From: Cydia pomonella
Lineage: Eukaryota; Arthropoda; Insecta; Lepidoptera; Tortricidae
Assembly: GCF_033807575.1 (NCBI RefSeq)
Contig: NC_084715.1
Span: forward strand, 12,015,349-12,079,348
DNA length: 64,000 bases
Direction of reading: 5' to 3'
In this document: positions 33,591 to 44,122 of the stretch, piece after piece
How the letters are laid out: the number at the start of each line of letters is the position of its first letter
Numbering within the stretch: the first letter of the stretch is position 1
The notes under the pieces: model-generated
Databases searched by the model: none
What the model was told of the DNA's origin: nothing
What the model saw: the letters and a program-made list of their open reading frames with translations, nothing else
Position numbers and translations under genes: made by a program

Positions 33591-35190
33591 TCACCTTATG
33601 TACCTCTACCCACTGACATCTTAGTAATAATATTTTAAACAACCCTCGTATAATATTTTTTTTTAATATTCAATTTTAATATATGTATATGTGATATCGA
33701 CTTAATATATAAATTTAGCTCGCAATATTCCCAGTATACTTACCTAATATAAAATAAAAATAAGTTAAGTTAAATATTAGCCTTAAGGAAATAATATATT
33801 ATGTGCCCTTACAGGGTGTCATGTACCTACCGTCTATGCTTGCAACACCTTACTGTATTATGAACATGACTATAATGAAATAAAGAATAAAGAAAGCATA
33901 AAGTGCGTTAATGTTTAAAACTAGAATTCGAAATTGGCTCCTCAAGCAGACGTTCTGTTACAAAGAGTAGTTTATAAGTAAACCTATGTCATAGCATTAT
34001 AATAATATTAAGTAATACCTACATATTGTAGTATCTATTTGACATGTAATTTTATATTATTAATAAATGATGATTATGATTATAGCATACCCTAACACAC
34101 GTTCATGCATATAACTTAAAAAGAAACAGATTAATTGTCTTAACACAATGGAATCAATTAACTTAAGACTAATTACAGGTCCTTAACTATGTATTTTTTT
34201 TTGAAATTCACCCATAATCCATAAGCTCGACTTCGATTAAGACAAAAAGAGGGGTTTTGATCTCAGCAGTTAGAATGGAATATGTGTGTATGTTTATATT
34301 TATTACTTGTGTCCCTACGTAGCATCAAACCTTTTTTAAAAGATTAAAATACTAATCGCTTCGTTTTTACTTTGTATGTCTTGCTTTTTATGTTTTTTTA
34401 CGGTTCCTGAGCGAACTTTAATAGTTCCATTTATTCTGAATCAAATTATTTAATAATTAATTTACTGACAGAATAATAATTTATTGAAATAAGGAGCCGA
34501 TCAGTCAACAGCGTGCGTGACAGGCATAATGCAGAAAGTATATTGCAGGCTTCGTACGTTATACGTAGACGAATTAAAAACCGCTCAGCAAAATGATAAA
34601 ATGTATTCGATAAGTAATTAAAAGAATGTTAATGTTTAAGTCTTAATCGCGGCGGGTTTAAACGCAATAAAAACACGCTGGCCTTAAACAGGCTATAAGC
34701 CTAAAGGCCGAACTACACCGCTGTCCCAGTTTGCGGACTGGAAAAATAGCGCACGTGGGTGCCGCGAGATTAAAGATGGTGGATAAATTCGCATATCAAG
34801 GATAATAGCGCGCTACTATACAAGGTGGGCTCTGTAGCACGAGCAAAAATTTAAATGAATACTTACAATGTTATGTATTTTTAGAATGTTAGGAACAAAA
34901 CGAATCACATTTTTTTCCAAAAGAAACGTGAATACACAAAATGTAATTAGCTGTAGTGATTTTCCCAATTAACCGCCAAGACGTTTAATTATCAGCCGGT
35001 TACGATATTGTAATATAAAGATTTATTACTTATTTACCTTTAAAACGTTAAAGGTCAATTTCACCAAAATTAAAACTGGGACCATAATTACTTATTACTT
35101 AGTAATAAATATATCCACGGAACGGTTTTCACGGAAGACAGAACGTACATGCTGATTGGAAACCATTTCAGATACGTTTAAACGTGTTTC
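33591..35190. other. 1.6 kb without a recognised gene
   Basis: Near 33840-33900 a plus-strand GAAATAAAGAATAAAGAAA tail-like stretch may be another retroelement 3' end. A GC-richer segment at 34680-34790 has no supporting signals. Confidence 0.4.
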
Positions 35191-36036
35191 AGGGTTCCGT
35201 AGCCAAATGGCAAAAAACGGAACCCGAAATAGATTCGTCATGTCCGTCTGTCTGTCCGATTATGTCACAGCCACTTTTTTCCGAAACAATAAGAGCTATA
35301 CTGTTCAAACTTGGTAAGTAGATGTATTCTATGAACCGCATTAAGATTTTCACACACAAATAGAAAAAAAAAAACAATAAATTTTGGGGGTTCCCCATAC
35401 TTAGAACTGAAACTAAAAAAATCTTTTTTCATCAAACCCATACGCGTGGGGTATCTATGGTTTGGATAGGTCTTCAAAAATGATATTGAGGTTTCTAATA
35501 TCATTATTTTCTAAACTGAATAGTTTGCGCGAGAGACACTTCCAAAGTGGTAAAATGTGTCTCCCCTCCCCCCCCCCCCGTAACTTCTAAAATAAGAGAA
35601 TGATAAAACTAAAAAAATATATGATGTACATTACCGTGCAAGCTTCCACCGAAAATTGGTTTGAACGAGATCTAGTAAGTAGTTTTTTTTGAATACGTCT
35701 TAAAATTAAAAAAAAAAAAACATCAAATCCATACGTGTGGGGTATCTATGGATAGGTCTTTAAAAATAATATTTAGGTTTCTAATATCATTTTTTTCTAA
35801 ACTGAATAGTTTGCGCGAGAGACACTTCCAAAGTGGTAAAATGTGTGTCGCCCTCCTGTAACTTTTAAAATAACAGAATGAAAAATTAAAAAAAAATATA
35901 TGATATACATTACCATGCAATCTTCCACCGAAAATTGGTTTGAACAAGATCTAGTAAGTAGTTTTTTTTTAATACGTCATAAATGGTACGGAACCCTTCA
36001 TGGGCGAGTCCGACTCGCACTTGGCCGCTTTTTTTT
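35191..36036 (-). repeat. Family-B repeat, copy 2, internally duplicated
   Basis: Same element as 21047-21581, inverted, but about 846 bp instead of 535-550 bp. The excess is an internal tandem duplication of about 286 bp (see separate entry). Ends are intact: AGGGTTCCGTAGCCAAATGG on the left and CACTTGGCCGC plus a T-run on the right. It also carries a run of about 11 C at the G-run position. Confidence 0.85.
35410..35981 (-). repeat. 286-bp tandem duplication inside family-B copy 2
   Basis: TAGTTTGCGCGAGAGACACT occurs at 35521 and again at 35807 (period 286). Each is flanked by the same CATACG.GTGGGGTATCTATGG block upstream and GAAAATTGGTTTGAAC...AGATCTAGTAAGTAG block downstream. Family-B copies 1 and 3 have one unit. 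The two units have diverged at a number of positions, so the duplication is not recent. Confidence 0.85.
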
Positions 36037-36059
36037 GACATGTGTCAATTGAAGTTTTG

Positions 36060-36135
36060 TTGTTGTGGTTGTTCTTTTAAAGGTAAACATTTGGCCACAA
36101 TCTCACCTGATGGTAAGTGCCAATGCACTTAAGGA
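36060..36135 (+). repeat. Fragment of a lepidopteran interspersed repeat
   Basis: CCACAATCTCACCTGATGGT followed by AAGTGCCAATGCACTTAAGG resembles the start of a repeat often seen in Lepidoptera (memory). It is related in wording to the CCTGATGGTAAGCAG block of repeat P at 61 kb, but the flanks differ. Confidence 0.45.
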
Positions 36136-36764
36136 TAGAGCATGCTTACCAAAAACATGTCTATTCATTCTCGATTCCTCGCATCCTCAATAAATTTATT
36201 CCAACAGTTGCACTTGTCCAAGGCTCACCCGGTATACATAGCAACCATATGTAATGTTATTCTCCTAAGCACCGAAAAATGGTTAAATCGACTGTTTTGC
36301 AAGTTTGGTGCTTGTGGGAGCAGAACATGCTCAAGCAGTGAAGGCCGAGGTCGCCAATAAATTGTCATTGAGGAGTCACTCGGTTGCGTAAACTTTTTGT
36401 GAATCGCGAACCATCCTTCCTTTTTAGTGTTTACGCTGCTTACGTACTTATAGCAATACTTGTAACTGGCCATAAGTGAACCTTACGCCTTTGCAATGAG
36501 GATCATATATTGGCAGTAAACTGATGATTGTGCGTATTTTGTTTTATGCTGATTTAATTCCGAGAGTATTGACAGAGACTTCAGACAGGGGTTAATACAC
36601 GTGATGACACTATTAACAAGTAGATTATGATTTATTTTATATACAGCATTCATTTTATATGTTTATACAATATTATTTAAGTAGGTATACATGAAATAAC
36701 ACCAGCAAAACTTAAGTAAATGCGAAAGTTGTGGTTAATTTTAAAATACAAAAGGTAGGTACAG
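36136..36764. other. No gene recognised
   Basis: Overlapping 72-codon (+) and 82-codon (-) frames at 36142-36473 may belong to the same repeat as the segment before them; no domain seen. Confidence 0.4.
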
Positions 36765-36884
36765 TCAAGGTATTAAATATATACAAAGTGCTAAAAATAT
36801 GAATACACTGCCTTAAAATATAGGCAATAAGGTCGTGTATACATATTTTGGGCACTTTGTCTGTGTTGATATTTAATACCTTGA
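36765..36884. mobile_element. MITE F, copy 1
   Basis: CAAGGTATTAAATAT at the left is mirrored exactly by ATATTTAATACCTTG at the right. Further in, CAAAGTGCTAAAAATATG faces CATATTTTGGGCACTTTG. The layout and inner motifs (ACAAAGTG.CAAAAATATGTA TACAC) are shared with the elements at 53461-53600 and 63757-63892. Confidence 0.7.
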
Positions 36885-37150
36885 ACCAGGAAACAATAAT
36901 GTACAGTACATTATTGTTTCGTATTTCATTTGTATAAACTATAATGTTAACAGCCATCGATTAGCTACACTTCATGATTAATGGATTCAGGTTCCATTTT
37001 TAGTCTGAATTAAATTGATCCAAGCATTGTCAAGGTTCGCAAATCATCATTGGATTAACCAAATGAGAGCGGAAGTTATGTATAAACCAAGGAGTTAAGG
37101 CTTACGAGCACATTAAATAACACTATAACAATGCAATGCAGCGCAGTGTT
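36885..37150. other. No feature recognised
   Basis: Contains a small AATGTACAGTACATT palindrome near 36898-36912; nothing else. Confidence 0.4.
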
Positions 37151-37699
37151 TTTAGGGTTCCGTAGCCAAATGGCAAAAAACGGAACCCTTATAGATTCGT
37201 CATGTCCGTCTGTCTGTCCGATTCTGTCACAGCCACTTTTTTCCGAAACTATAAAAGCTATACTGTTCAAACTTGGTAAGTAGATGTATTCTATGAACCG
37301 CATTATGATGTTTACACAAAAATAGAAAAAAAAACAATAAATTTTGGGGGTTCCCCATACTTAGAACTGAAACTATAAAAATCTTTTTTCATCAAACCCA
37401 TACGTGTGGGGTATCTATGGATAGGTCTTTAAAAATGATATTGAGGTTTCTAATATCATTTTTTTCTAAACTGAATAGTTTGCGCGAGAGACACTTCCAA
37501 AGTGGTAAAAAGTGTGTCCCCCCCGTAACTTCTAAAATAACAGAATGAAAAATCTAAAAAAAATATATGATATACATTGCCATGCAAACTTCCACCGAAA
37601 ATTGGTTCGAACGAGATCTAGTAAGTAGTTTTTTTTAATACGTCATAAATGGTACGGAACCCTTCATGGGCGAGTCCGACTCGCACTTGGCCGCTTTTT
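37151..37699 (-). repeat. Family-B repeat, copy 3
   Basis: About 549 bp, same orientation as copy 2, single internal unit, both ends intact. It is closer to copy 1 than to either unit of copy 2 in its G-run (seven C on this strand) and central region. The 75-codon frame here (MRFIEYIYLPSLNSIAFIVS) recurs in the other copies as the same low-complexity reading and is not regarded as a gene. Confidence 0.85.
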
Positions 37700-37899
37700 A
37701 ATTCATATGCTTTTTATAGTATCTTGTCAAGCTTGTGCGACCTTACCGAATAAATTTATATATTTTAATATTTTGGTCACATTTACGCATTATAAGTAAC
37801 TTAAGTTTTGCTGCATCTATTTCATGTAATAAAATAATTGCAAACATTAAAATGGAACTAGCGAATTAATACATACCTGCTATTAGAGATTAGTCTATC

Positions 37900-38278
37900 C
37901 TATCCCTACTATAAAATTATAAATTCGGAAGTAACTTTGTCTGTTTGTCTGTCTGTCTCTCTGTTACATCTTTACACTTATACCGCTAAATAAATTTAAG
38001 AATATATATGCAATTTGGTATGGAGATATTTCGTTTGATTCGGGGAAGGACATAATACAACAGAGCTCAACGAGGGGGGTGGGGTTAGGGTCGGCAACGC
38101 GTATGTAACTCCTCTGGAGTTGCAAGTGTACATAGGCTACGGGACTGCTTACCATCAGGCAGGCCGTATGCTTGTTTGCCACCGACGTAGTATAAAAATA
38201 AATAAATAATAATACGTACATAGTTTTTATAACGTAAGTCATCATTCCATGCAAATAACGTCACGGGCAGAAGCTAGT
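37900..38278 (+). mobile_element. Helitron-like repeat Q, interrupted
   Basis: Begins around TCCCTACTATAAAATTATAA, continues through TTTGTCTGTTTGTCTGTCTG and TTTGGTATGGAGATA.TTCG, and ends TCACGGGCAGAAGCTAGT. The terminal CTAGT matches the CTRRT ends of Helitrons; the repeat is a frequent lepidopteran one (memory). A segment of repeat P (about 38062-38194) interrupts it. No Rep/helicase gene, so it would be nonautonomous. The Helitron call is tentative because no 3' hairpin was verified. Confidence 0.45.
38062..38194 (-). repeat. Repeat P fragment nested in repeat Q
   Basis: Minus strand reads CTACGTCGGTGGCAAACAAG...CATACGGCCTGCCTGATGGT and on to GTTGAGCTCTG, matching the first 100 bp of the copy at 60993-61322 plus a segment (CGCGTTGCCGACCCTAACCC type) that the 61-kb copy lacks. 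Confidence 0.65.
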
Positions 38279-38849
38279 GTACATTTATATGAATAAATGA
38301 TCACTTCACGTCTATTTGTTCACTTCTATTTGTGATCACTTCACAAGTTTCATTTTAGTTACCTATGTAGAAAATAGCACACATAAAAATTGTCCAGACG
38401 ATTTTTCAAGATCAAATCATTTAGAGCTTCATATTAGGGTGCATTACGTAAAGTGCTAATCGATAACTGGCGTAAGTAAAAGAATTGTGAATAAATGTAA
38501 AGTTAAATATACATATTGACTGTGCAAATAACGATGCAAAACTGTGCACGTACGCGATAACAACTACAGTCAACGTTGTTTCAATATGGTTCGCGTTAAG
38601 GATGTCAAACAGTACGTATTTGTTATAAATGTAAACCCACTCTGCAACTTGCTTTGATCATTTTCTGTCAGTGGTAAAAAAAATACATAAATTGTTTCGA
38701 ATAATTTTTGCTGGACAATTCTACCCGTTTTACAGCAGTAACAAAATATCTTCTATATATATTGGCATCGGCATTTTCTGAGCTGTGGTCTAGGGTTGGA
38801 ACCGGTGGTAGTTTTTGACATTCATAAGTGCATTGTAATATGGTATCTA
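38279..38849. other. No feature recognised
   Basis: AT-rich; a short direct repeat of GATCACTTCAC occurs near 38300 and 38334. Confidence 0.4.
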
Positions 38850-38996
38850 CGGAACCATGCCGCAGGGGATAGTTAGTATTTTATTTAAAGATTAGTATTA
38901 GTTATGTTTTAAGTTATATAATTTAGTTATTTATGAAATAAATTGTATCCTGGGTGACCGATATGGCTGAATTGAAGAATAAAGAAAATAAATATA
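38850..38996 (+). mobile_element. LINE 3' tail, same family as 25.5 kb (weak)
   Basis: GGAACCATGCCGCAGGGGAT followed by TAG-rich and TTTAGTTAT-rich sequence parallels GGCACCATGCCACGGGGG and its T-rich downstream at 25698-25830. It then ends in AAGAATAAAGAAAATAAATA. This suits an extremely 5'-truncated copy of the same LINE. Confidence 0.4.
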
Positions 38997-39129
38997 TTTT
39001 TGCAGAAAAAATATGACACAGGACAAGTACGATTGTAATATCATGTAATTCGCTATAAGGTTATTACACATGCTCAGAGCTGGCATTATTATTAGTTAAA
39101 TAAAGTCCCAATAGATACAGTTAACTCAC

Positions 39130-39265
39130 TTTAAAGATATAAAGTACGTAGTGAGTAAACGGAACTTGTAACAGTATCACGGTCTGACGAAGATGTTTTA
39201 AAAACCGTTTGAAGGTGAATATTACACCAATTATAATTCCAGCCACGATTGGGGTCAATACCAAA
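39130..39265 (-). CDS. Candidate internal exon with membrane segment (weak)
   Basis: On the minus strand a T-rich acceptor (ATATTTTTTAAG) and a consensus-like donor (AAA|GTGAGT) bound 136 nt. In the frame that continues through to the donor, one base of a split codon is followed by 45 codons: LVLTPIVAGIIIGVIFTF, a clear hydrophobic segment, then basic KRFLKHLRQ, then VILLQVPFTHYVLYIFK. This could be a membrane protein. A second frame over the same DNA is also open, and hydrophobic strings arise easily in AT-rich DNA. No neighbouring exon or family was identified. Confidence 0.22.
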
Positions 39266-39484
39266 CTTAAAAAATATATCTTTTCTCACGAAATCCGCAA
39301 AGTTCGCAGTTCGCATCACATTGCCATTGAATCGGCCGTAGAATGTTAATGAGAACTATAGATTTAATCGACTGATATTACGAGTAAATAGTGTGCTGAG
39401 ACTCGAGATGTCAAAGGACATATCGCTAAATACCTAATTTTGTAACATTGTTTAACTAAGTATATCCAATAAGGTGCCTATCAG

Positions 39485-39540
39485 TTAAGACGAAAGTGGA
39501 TGGCATTTTTTCCATACAAGCATAATCCTCATTTTCCGAC
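39485..39540 (+). repeat. Single end of element S
   Basis: TTAAGACGAAAG, then TTTTTTCCATACAAGCATAAT and CTCATTTTCC, matches the terminus of the element at 23460-24101. The opposite end was not found. Confidence 0.55.
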
Positions 39541-40717
39541 CGAGATCTTATGCGATGTGATGCAAATTTCTCAGTCTTTTGATAGGTAACTATTTAGCAT
39601 CGATTATATATTGGAATTCAGAACTATCGCCCTGCTTGATGATTAAAGCTCTGCAGAGGGCCATTCGGGGGTGGCAGTCATTAAGAGTACTTGATTTTGT
39701 AATCTAGTTGAATGATATAAAAAATATATAAAATCAGAAAACTACAATGAGTGTTTCCATTCCACCACTATATAGGCGTCACACTTTTACAGTACCATAA
39801 TCGTAAATAATTCCTATGATTATACGTAGGTAAATAATTAATTATATACTTAGTTGCAAGCGTAAACGTTAATCTTTGGCACAACAATATTTGTCAAAAC
39901 ATCAAGTTCCTGAAACACTAAGTGACAACCCTGGGCAAGTGAGAGGTAGGTTCAATCTTGTATTGTATGTACTTTGTTCACTATCTGATGCAATTCACCT
40001 GTAGCGAACGACTTAACTCCTTTGGACCGCATTTTTCTTCTCGCGTAATCAACTTCGCAATAAATTATTGTTAATATTAAAAATGTGAAATAATTTTCGG
40101 TAGTTCTTTCATCATAACGGTACGGCACTTGGGTTTTCGTTCTCACGGCGTAACGTACGCTATATAATATAGGTATGATATGTGTTTGGTTGATCACGAT
40201 TTTGAAAACACCGACCTTAATCCTAAAGGCTTGCAATTCCACGAAATTATCGGTCGAAACAGACAAAATCAGCTGTGTGTTCGAAGTAAGTTAAAATGTA
40301 GTTTTAGGTAGGTAGTTAGGGATTAAGGACTTCACACACTGAATTAGGGAAAATTCATAACCGTACGTACTTAAGTGTAAAACTGTGTACTTATGTACCC
40401 AATATTTGTTTTATCGTATTTTTTTCACAAATGTATTTAAAAAAAACGTCGTTTATGGGACGTGTGCGAGTGTTAGTATAATCTTTACCTATGAAAATCA
40501 CGGGAATTTTTAATCGCCTACGATTCATAAAAGATCTCTCGGGTCTCATAGATAATGACACACTGCACATTTGCAATAAAATGTAGGTACTATTTATTAA
40601 TAAGTTAATTTTTTTTTTAATTAAATACTAGTATTTTAGACAATCTTGATATAATAGAGAGCTTCTCAGTCGAAGCTTGCTAAGTTGCCTAAGTGAGGTA
40701 CGAGATTGAAAAGCTTG
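39541..40717. other. 1.2 kb without a recognised gene
   Basis: The 104-codon minus-strand frame at 39952-40266 starts MSVSTDNFVELQAFRIKVGV and has one hydrophobic stretch, FTFLILTIIYC. About one frame of this size is expected by chance in 64 kb of AT-rich DNA, and no splice or poly(A) context supports it. Confidence 0.4.
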
Positions 40718-40905
40718 ATTATATCACTATTGTATTTGTATACAATACTTTTTCTACGAGTCATCAAAAATATATATTTTTTTACTATAAGACCTAAATA
40801 AGTAATGAAAATTGGTAAGACATAGAGCAAAGACATAAACGCGCGAGCCCCCGCCCGCCCGTCTCCCGTTCTATGGGAGCGCGGCGGCACGTGATTGGTA
40901 TATTT
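40718..40905 (+). repeat. Repeat N, partial copy with GC-rich end
   Basis: GTATACAATACTTTTTCTAC, GAGTCATCAAAAAT, and later ACGCGCGAGC followed by a CCGCCCGCCC tract match, with substitutions, 56282-56420. The abrupt change from AT-rich to GC-rich inside the repeat is shared by both copies. Confidence 0.6.
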
Positions 40906-42153
40906 TTTTATAGTTGACTACCTACAGCGTATCGAAAGAAGTTTTATAGTTGAGTTAGGAGCCCACACATGAAAAGTATCACAATTATGGTTTGGTATAC
41001 GAAATCTTAATTCAACCATTACAGTCGACGAATAAAAAAAAAAGTTTATTAAAAAAAATATTTCTTGCTAGGACAATGTCAAAACACAATTCATTTTATT
41101 TCTAATAGTCAGTTTTAAGTAAATTCTAAGCAACTTATACCATATTGCTTTTATCGTATTTTTTAAATAAATCACAATATATATTTATACATACAAACTT
41201 AAATAAATCACTACTATTACAAGAAAAAAAAACAAGCACCACTATACAAACACAAACTTAAAATTATTTAACCAAGTTAAATTCACATTATTATTTTGCA
41301 GTTCGTGACTTTGTCCCGCGCAATTTAAAATTCCATTATTAAAGATATTATTAAAAAAAAGTGATTTTGTTAATAATATTTTGCTTACAGATGCTGCTTA
41401 AATCATTTGTCAAAATATTAAAGGCCTCATGAGTCATGATGATAGCCACATTTCACAAAAATTGCCACGTCACAAGGTGTCATTAGAGCAAGTCTAATTC
41501 GCCTGATTATTCGCTAACGATAAGGCATTAATAGTGATTGGAATATCATTTCAAAGCCTCTTTGCGTTATATAATCGGTTGAGAATGTGACCGTGACGGT
41601 CTAGAATCAAAATAGTTCCATCTCGATTGCCTATGTAATTATAATTAATACGCTTTCTATTTATTGTTAGCAAATTGATATAACGCCTCTGTAATAGGAA
41701 AATAAGCTGCATTCCTTAGCCAGATTTTTTTATAGGAATGCTTGTTGATATCAAAGTGAAAACCAATTATGTCCACAGCCACCGTACAAGTTGCACAATT
41801 AAGTTATAGTTTTGAAGAATTTCGATATCTAGGTTTCTCACTGCTTAACTAGTATAACCGTTTTCATACAAGTGTGTTTTGTAAATTATTGGCTCATAGT
41901 AAAAAAAGTTGTCATAGATATGTTGGGAAGAACTACCATATGCATGTCATTCTTCCAAAAATGAGTGTATGTATACCTACAGATTGCGCATGGTGAAAGA
42001 TTATGACTTCTGTCCGTTTGAGGATAGTTACATACTGCAAGGTGCGGAAGAAGTCAAAGTGAGCCCTTAAGAAGTATCGTCTACTCATTTGTTGAGTATC
42101 ACAATACATAAAAAGAAGATTTGCCACTGGTGCCAAGTGCTTGCGAATAGTGC
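40906..42153. other. No gene recognised
   Basis: AT-rich sequence. The 116-codon minus-strand frame at 41933-42283 runs partly through the neighbouring MITE and has no domain. Confidence 0.4.
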
Positions 42154-42300
42154 CTGCCCGCGTAGCAAACATGTGCCTGCTTCCGTAGCGAAACGCAAAG
42201 TGCGACAGTGACAGTGCGACTCGCACTAATATGGAAGAGTGATAAGAAAGTTGACTATGCCAGGCTAAGTTAACGATTGGCATGTTGGCTACGGGCTGAT
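42154..42300. mobile_element. MITE H, copy 2 (diverged)
   Basis: CTGCCCGCGTAGCAAACATG on the left faces CATGTTGGCTACGGGCTGAT on the right. The core CTCGCACTAATATGGAAGAG and TGATA recurs in the copy at 18871-19009. The ends have diverged considerably. Confidence 0.55.
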
Positions 42301-43583
42301 ATTCGCGCGGAGCCGTTTAGCTGATTTTATTATTCCATTTCGAGCTTTGAGCTCCTTTGCCTGACTTTGCCTCTACTTAACAACACCTAGGACAAAAATA
42401 GTAACTGCTCCATGTAGCAAGATAGTTCATAAGAAACAATAACAGACAATTATTGCAGCATATTTTCCCAGTCAAATCTCCTCGTCAATGAGTTGCCGTC
42501 GTTGCGCCGGCGCATTATCGCGGCCATGTTTGTAAATCACAAACACTGGGCGGTGACGCTGTGTTGTGGGAAAGTCGACGGGCGACGTCGTGCTATCGTT
42601 GCTTCAGTGTTGCCCGGTGGTGAAATATAAAATGTGAGATTATCTAAATTTTTTCATTAAAATGTACCATCATAAGAGTTCAAATTCATGTTCTGTTTTC
42701 AATGTTATTTGAGTTATATTTTTTGGGACGTCACGACCATTGGTAAATTTAATTGCTTGAGCCGATTGCTTGAATTGAATTAATTCTACATTAAGACAAA
42801 GTGGTTACCAGATCCATTTGCTAAAACCTGGAATAGCGGAATATCTGGTAACACTGCGCTGCTCGCATAGGAAACCAACACTAATCATTACATTCACTCT
42901 CCTTTTCGCACTCTCAAAACGCTTAAGTCATTCGCAAAGGACGGCAGACTGTAGAAAGATTCGGTGCAGGTCGTGAGTAAAGGGTACTAAGTACCTAGAC
43001 CATATGCACGTGCATAGCTCAGGGCGTGAGGGTAAACAAAGGATTTGAGAATGGGAACATAAGCGAGCCCTGGCTAAGTGAAACAATGGTTTTTACTTAA
43101 CCATTGAGCGGTTTTGTGTATTTTTAGAGCATGAAGGGATACAGGTTTCGAAAGTGTGATGCCAGCTATATCAATGGGTAAAGTAACTTGATAAATAATA
43201 AATGACAAGTAATTAGTATTAATTTTTAGAACAATAAAGCTCACGCTTCCTAGTTGACAAGTGAAAATTTCAAAACTTGAACATGGCTGGGACGTCCTAC
43301 TTTTTGTAAGTCGGTTAAATTGTAGCCTATGTTACCCAGCCGGGTTACCCAGGCCACAAACCTAATTGAGATTAAGTAAAATCGGCTGAGTAGTTTCAAC
43401 GTTTCGCTAGCTCTATCTCCCTTCAGTTCCTTCCTTATAACTAAACTAAACAAAAGAGCCCGTATTGCACTTTCAAGTACATACCTACCCTACTACTTAC
43501 TATGTCACCTTTTTATAAGATTTGTTTTTTTTTTATTTTGAGTACAACATTAATTAATTATATTATACAATAATATCATTAAA
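42301..43583. other. No gene recognised; GC-rich patch
   Basis: The segment 42480-42620 is GC- and CG-rich (GTTGCGCCGGCGCATTATCG, GTCGACGGGCGACGTCG) and contains TCAGTG near its right end, which fits an arthropod initiator. It could be a plus-strand promoter, but no downstream coding exon was recognised. Confidence 0.3.
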
Positions 43584-43680
43584 CTAGTGCCTACGCCAAT
43601 TCTGGGGATGTGTTGTCAAGCGGACCTCAGGCTCCCATGAGCCGTGGCAAAAATGCCGGGAAAACGCGAGGAAGAAGAAG
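43584..43680 (+). mobile_element. SINE 3' half (truncated copy)
   Basis: CTAGTGCCTACGCCAATTCT to GGGAAAACGCGAGGAAGAAG matches the 3' part of the complete SINE at 43794-44122 (its positions about 44026-44117). The tRNA-derived head is missing, as expected for 5' truncation during retrotransposition. Confidence 0.75.
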
Positions 43681-43720
43681 ATACAATATATCATAATTAT
43701 AATCGTCACAGACATCGCAG

Positions 43721-43791
43721 TACATTCCCATTTATAATATTAGTATTTAATTAGATAGGTATAAGTTAATAAACTGTATAAGATCCATTAA
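43721..43791 (+). repeat. 71-bp segment shared with 27095-27166
   Basis: Ends in AAGATCCATTAA immediately before the head of the full SINE. Only a few differences from the 27-kb copy. It lies between a SINE fragment and a complete SINE, so a SINE seems to have inserted at, or next to, the end of this segment. Confidence 0.7.
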
Positions 43792-43793
43792 CA

Positions 43794-44122
43794 GCGCTGG
43801 TAGCCTAGCGGTAAGAGCATGCGGCTTGCAATCCGGAGGTCGCGGGTTCAAACCCCGGCTCGTACCAATGAGTTTTTCGGAACTTATGTGCGAAATATCA
43901 TTTGATATTTACGTCGCTTTTCGGTGAAGGAACATATCGTGAGGAAACCGGACTAATCCCAATAAGGCCTAGTTTACCCTCTGGGTTGGAAGTTGGAAGG
44001 TCAGAAGGTAGTCGCTTTCGTAAAAACTAGTGCCTACGCCAATTCTCGGGATTCGTTGTCAAGCGGACCCCAGGCTCCCATGAGCCGTGGCAAAGGCCGG
44101 GACAACGCCAGGAATAAGAGGA
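43794..44122 (+). mobile_element. tRNA-derived SINE, complete
   Basis: The head has an RNA polymerase III A box TAGCCTAGCGG (43801-43811) and B box GGTTCAAACCC (43845-43855) at tRNA spacing and ends in CCA. The first bases do not pair with the bases before CCA, so there is no acceptor stem and it is not a working tRNA gene. The body includes AAATATCATTTGATATTT and GAGGAAACCGGACTAAT, and the tail is GGAATAAGAGGA. The 3' half is duplicated in truncated form at 43584-43680. It would depend on a LINE for movement. Confidence 0.85.

Noticed and set aside
37076..37303. Frame MRFIEYIYLPSLNSIAFIVS recurring in several places
   Set aside because: It follows family-B repeat copies and changes frame and stops between copies; repeat sequence, not a conserved peptide.
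39952..40266. 104-codon minus-strand open frame with a hydrophobic stretch
   Set aside because: Size is near the chance expectation for this much AT-rich DNA; no supporting signals.
43794..43868. Possible functional tRNA gene
   Set aside because: A and B boxes are present, but the 5' bases cannot pair with the 3' acceptor bases, and SINE body follows; a SINE head.
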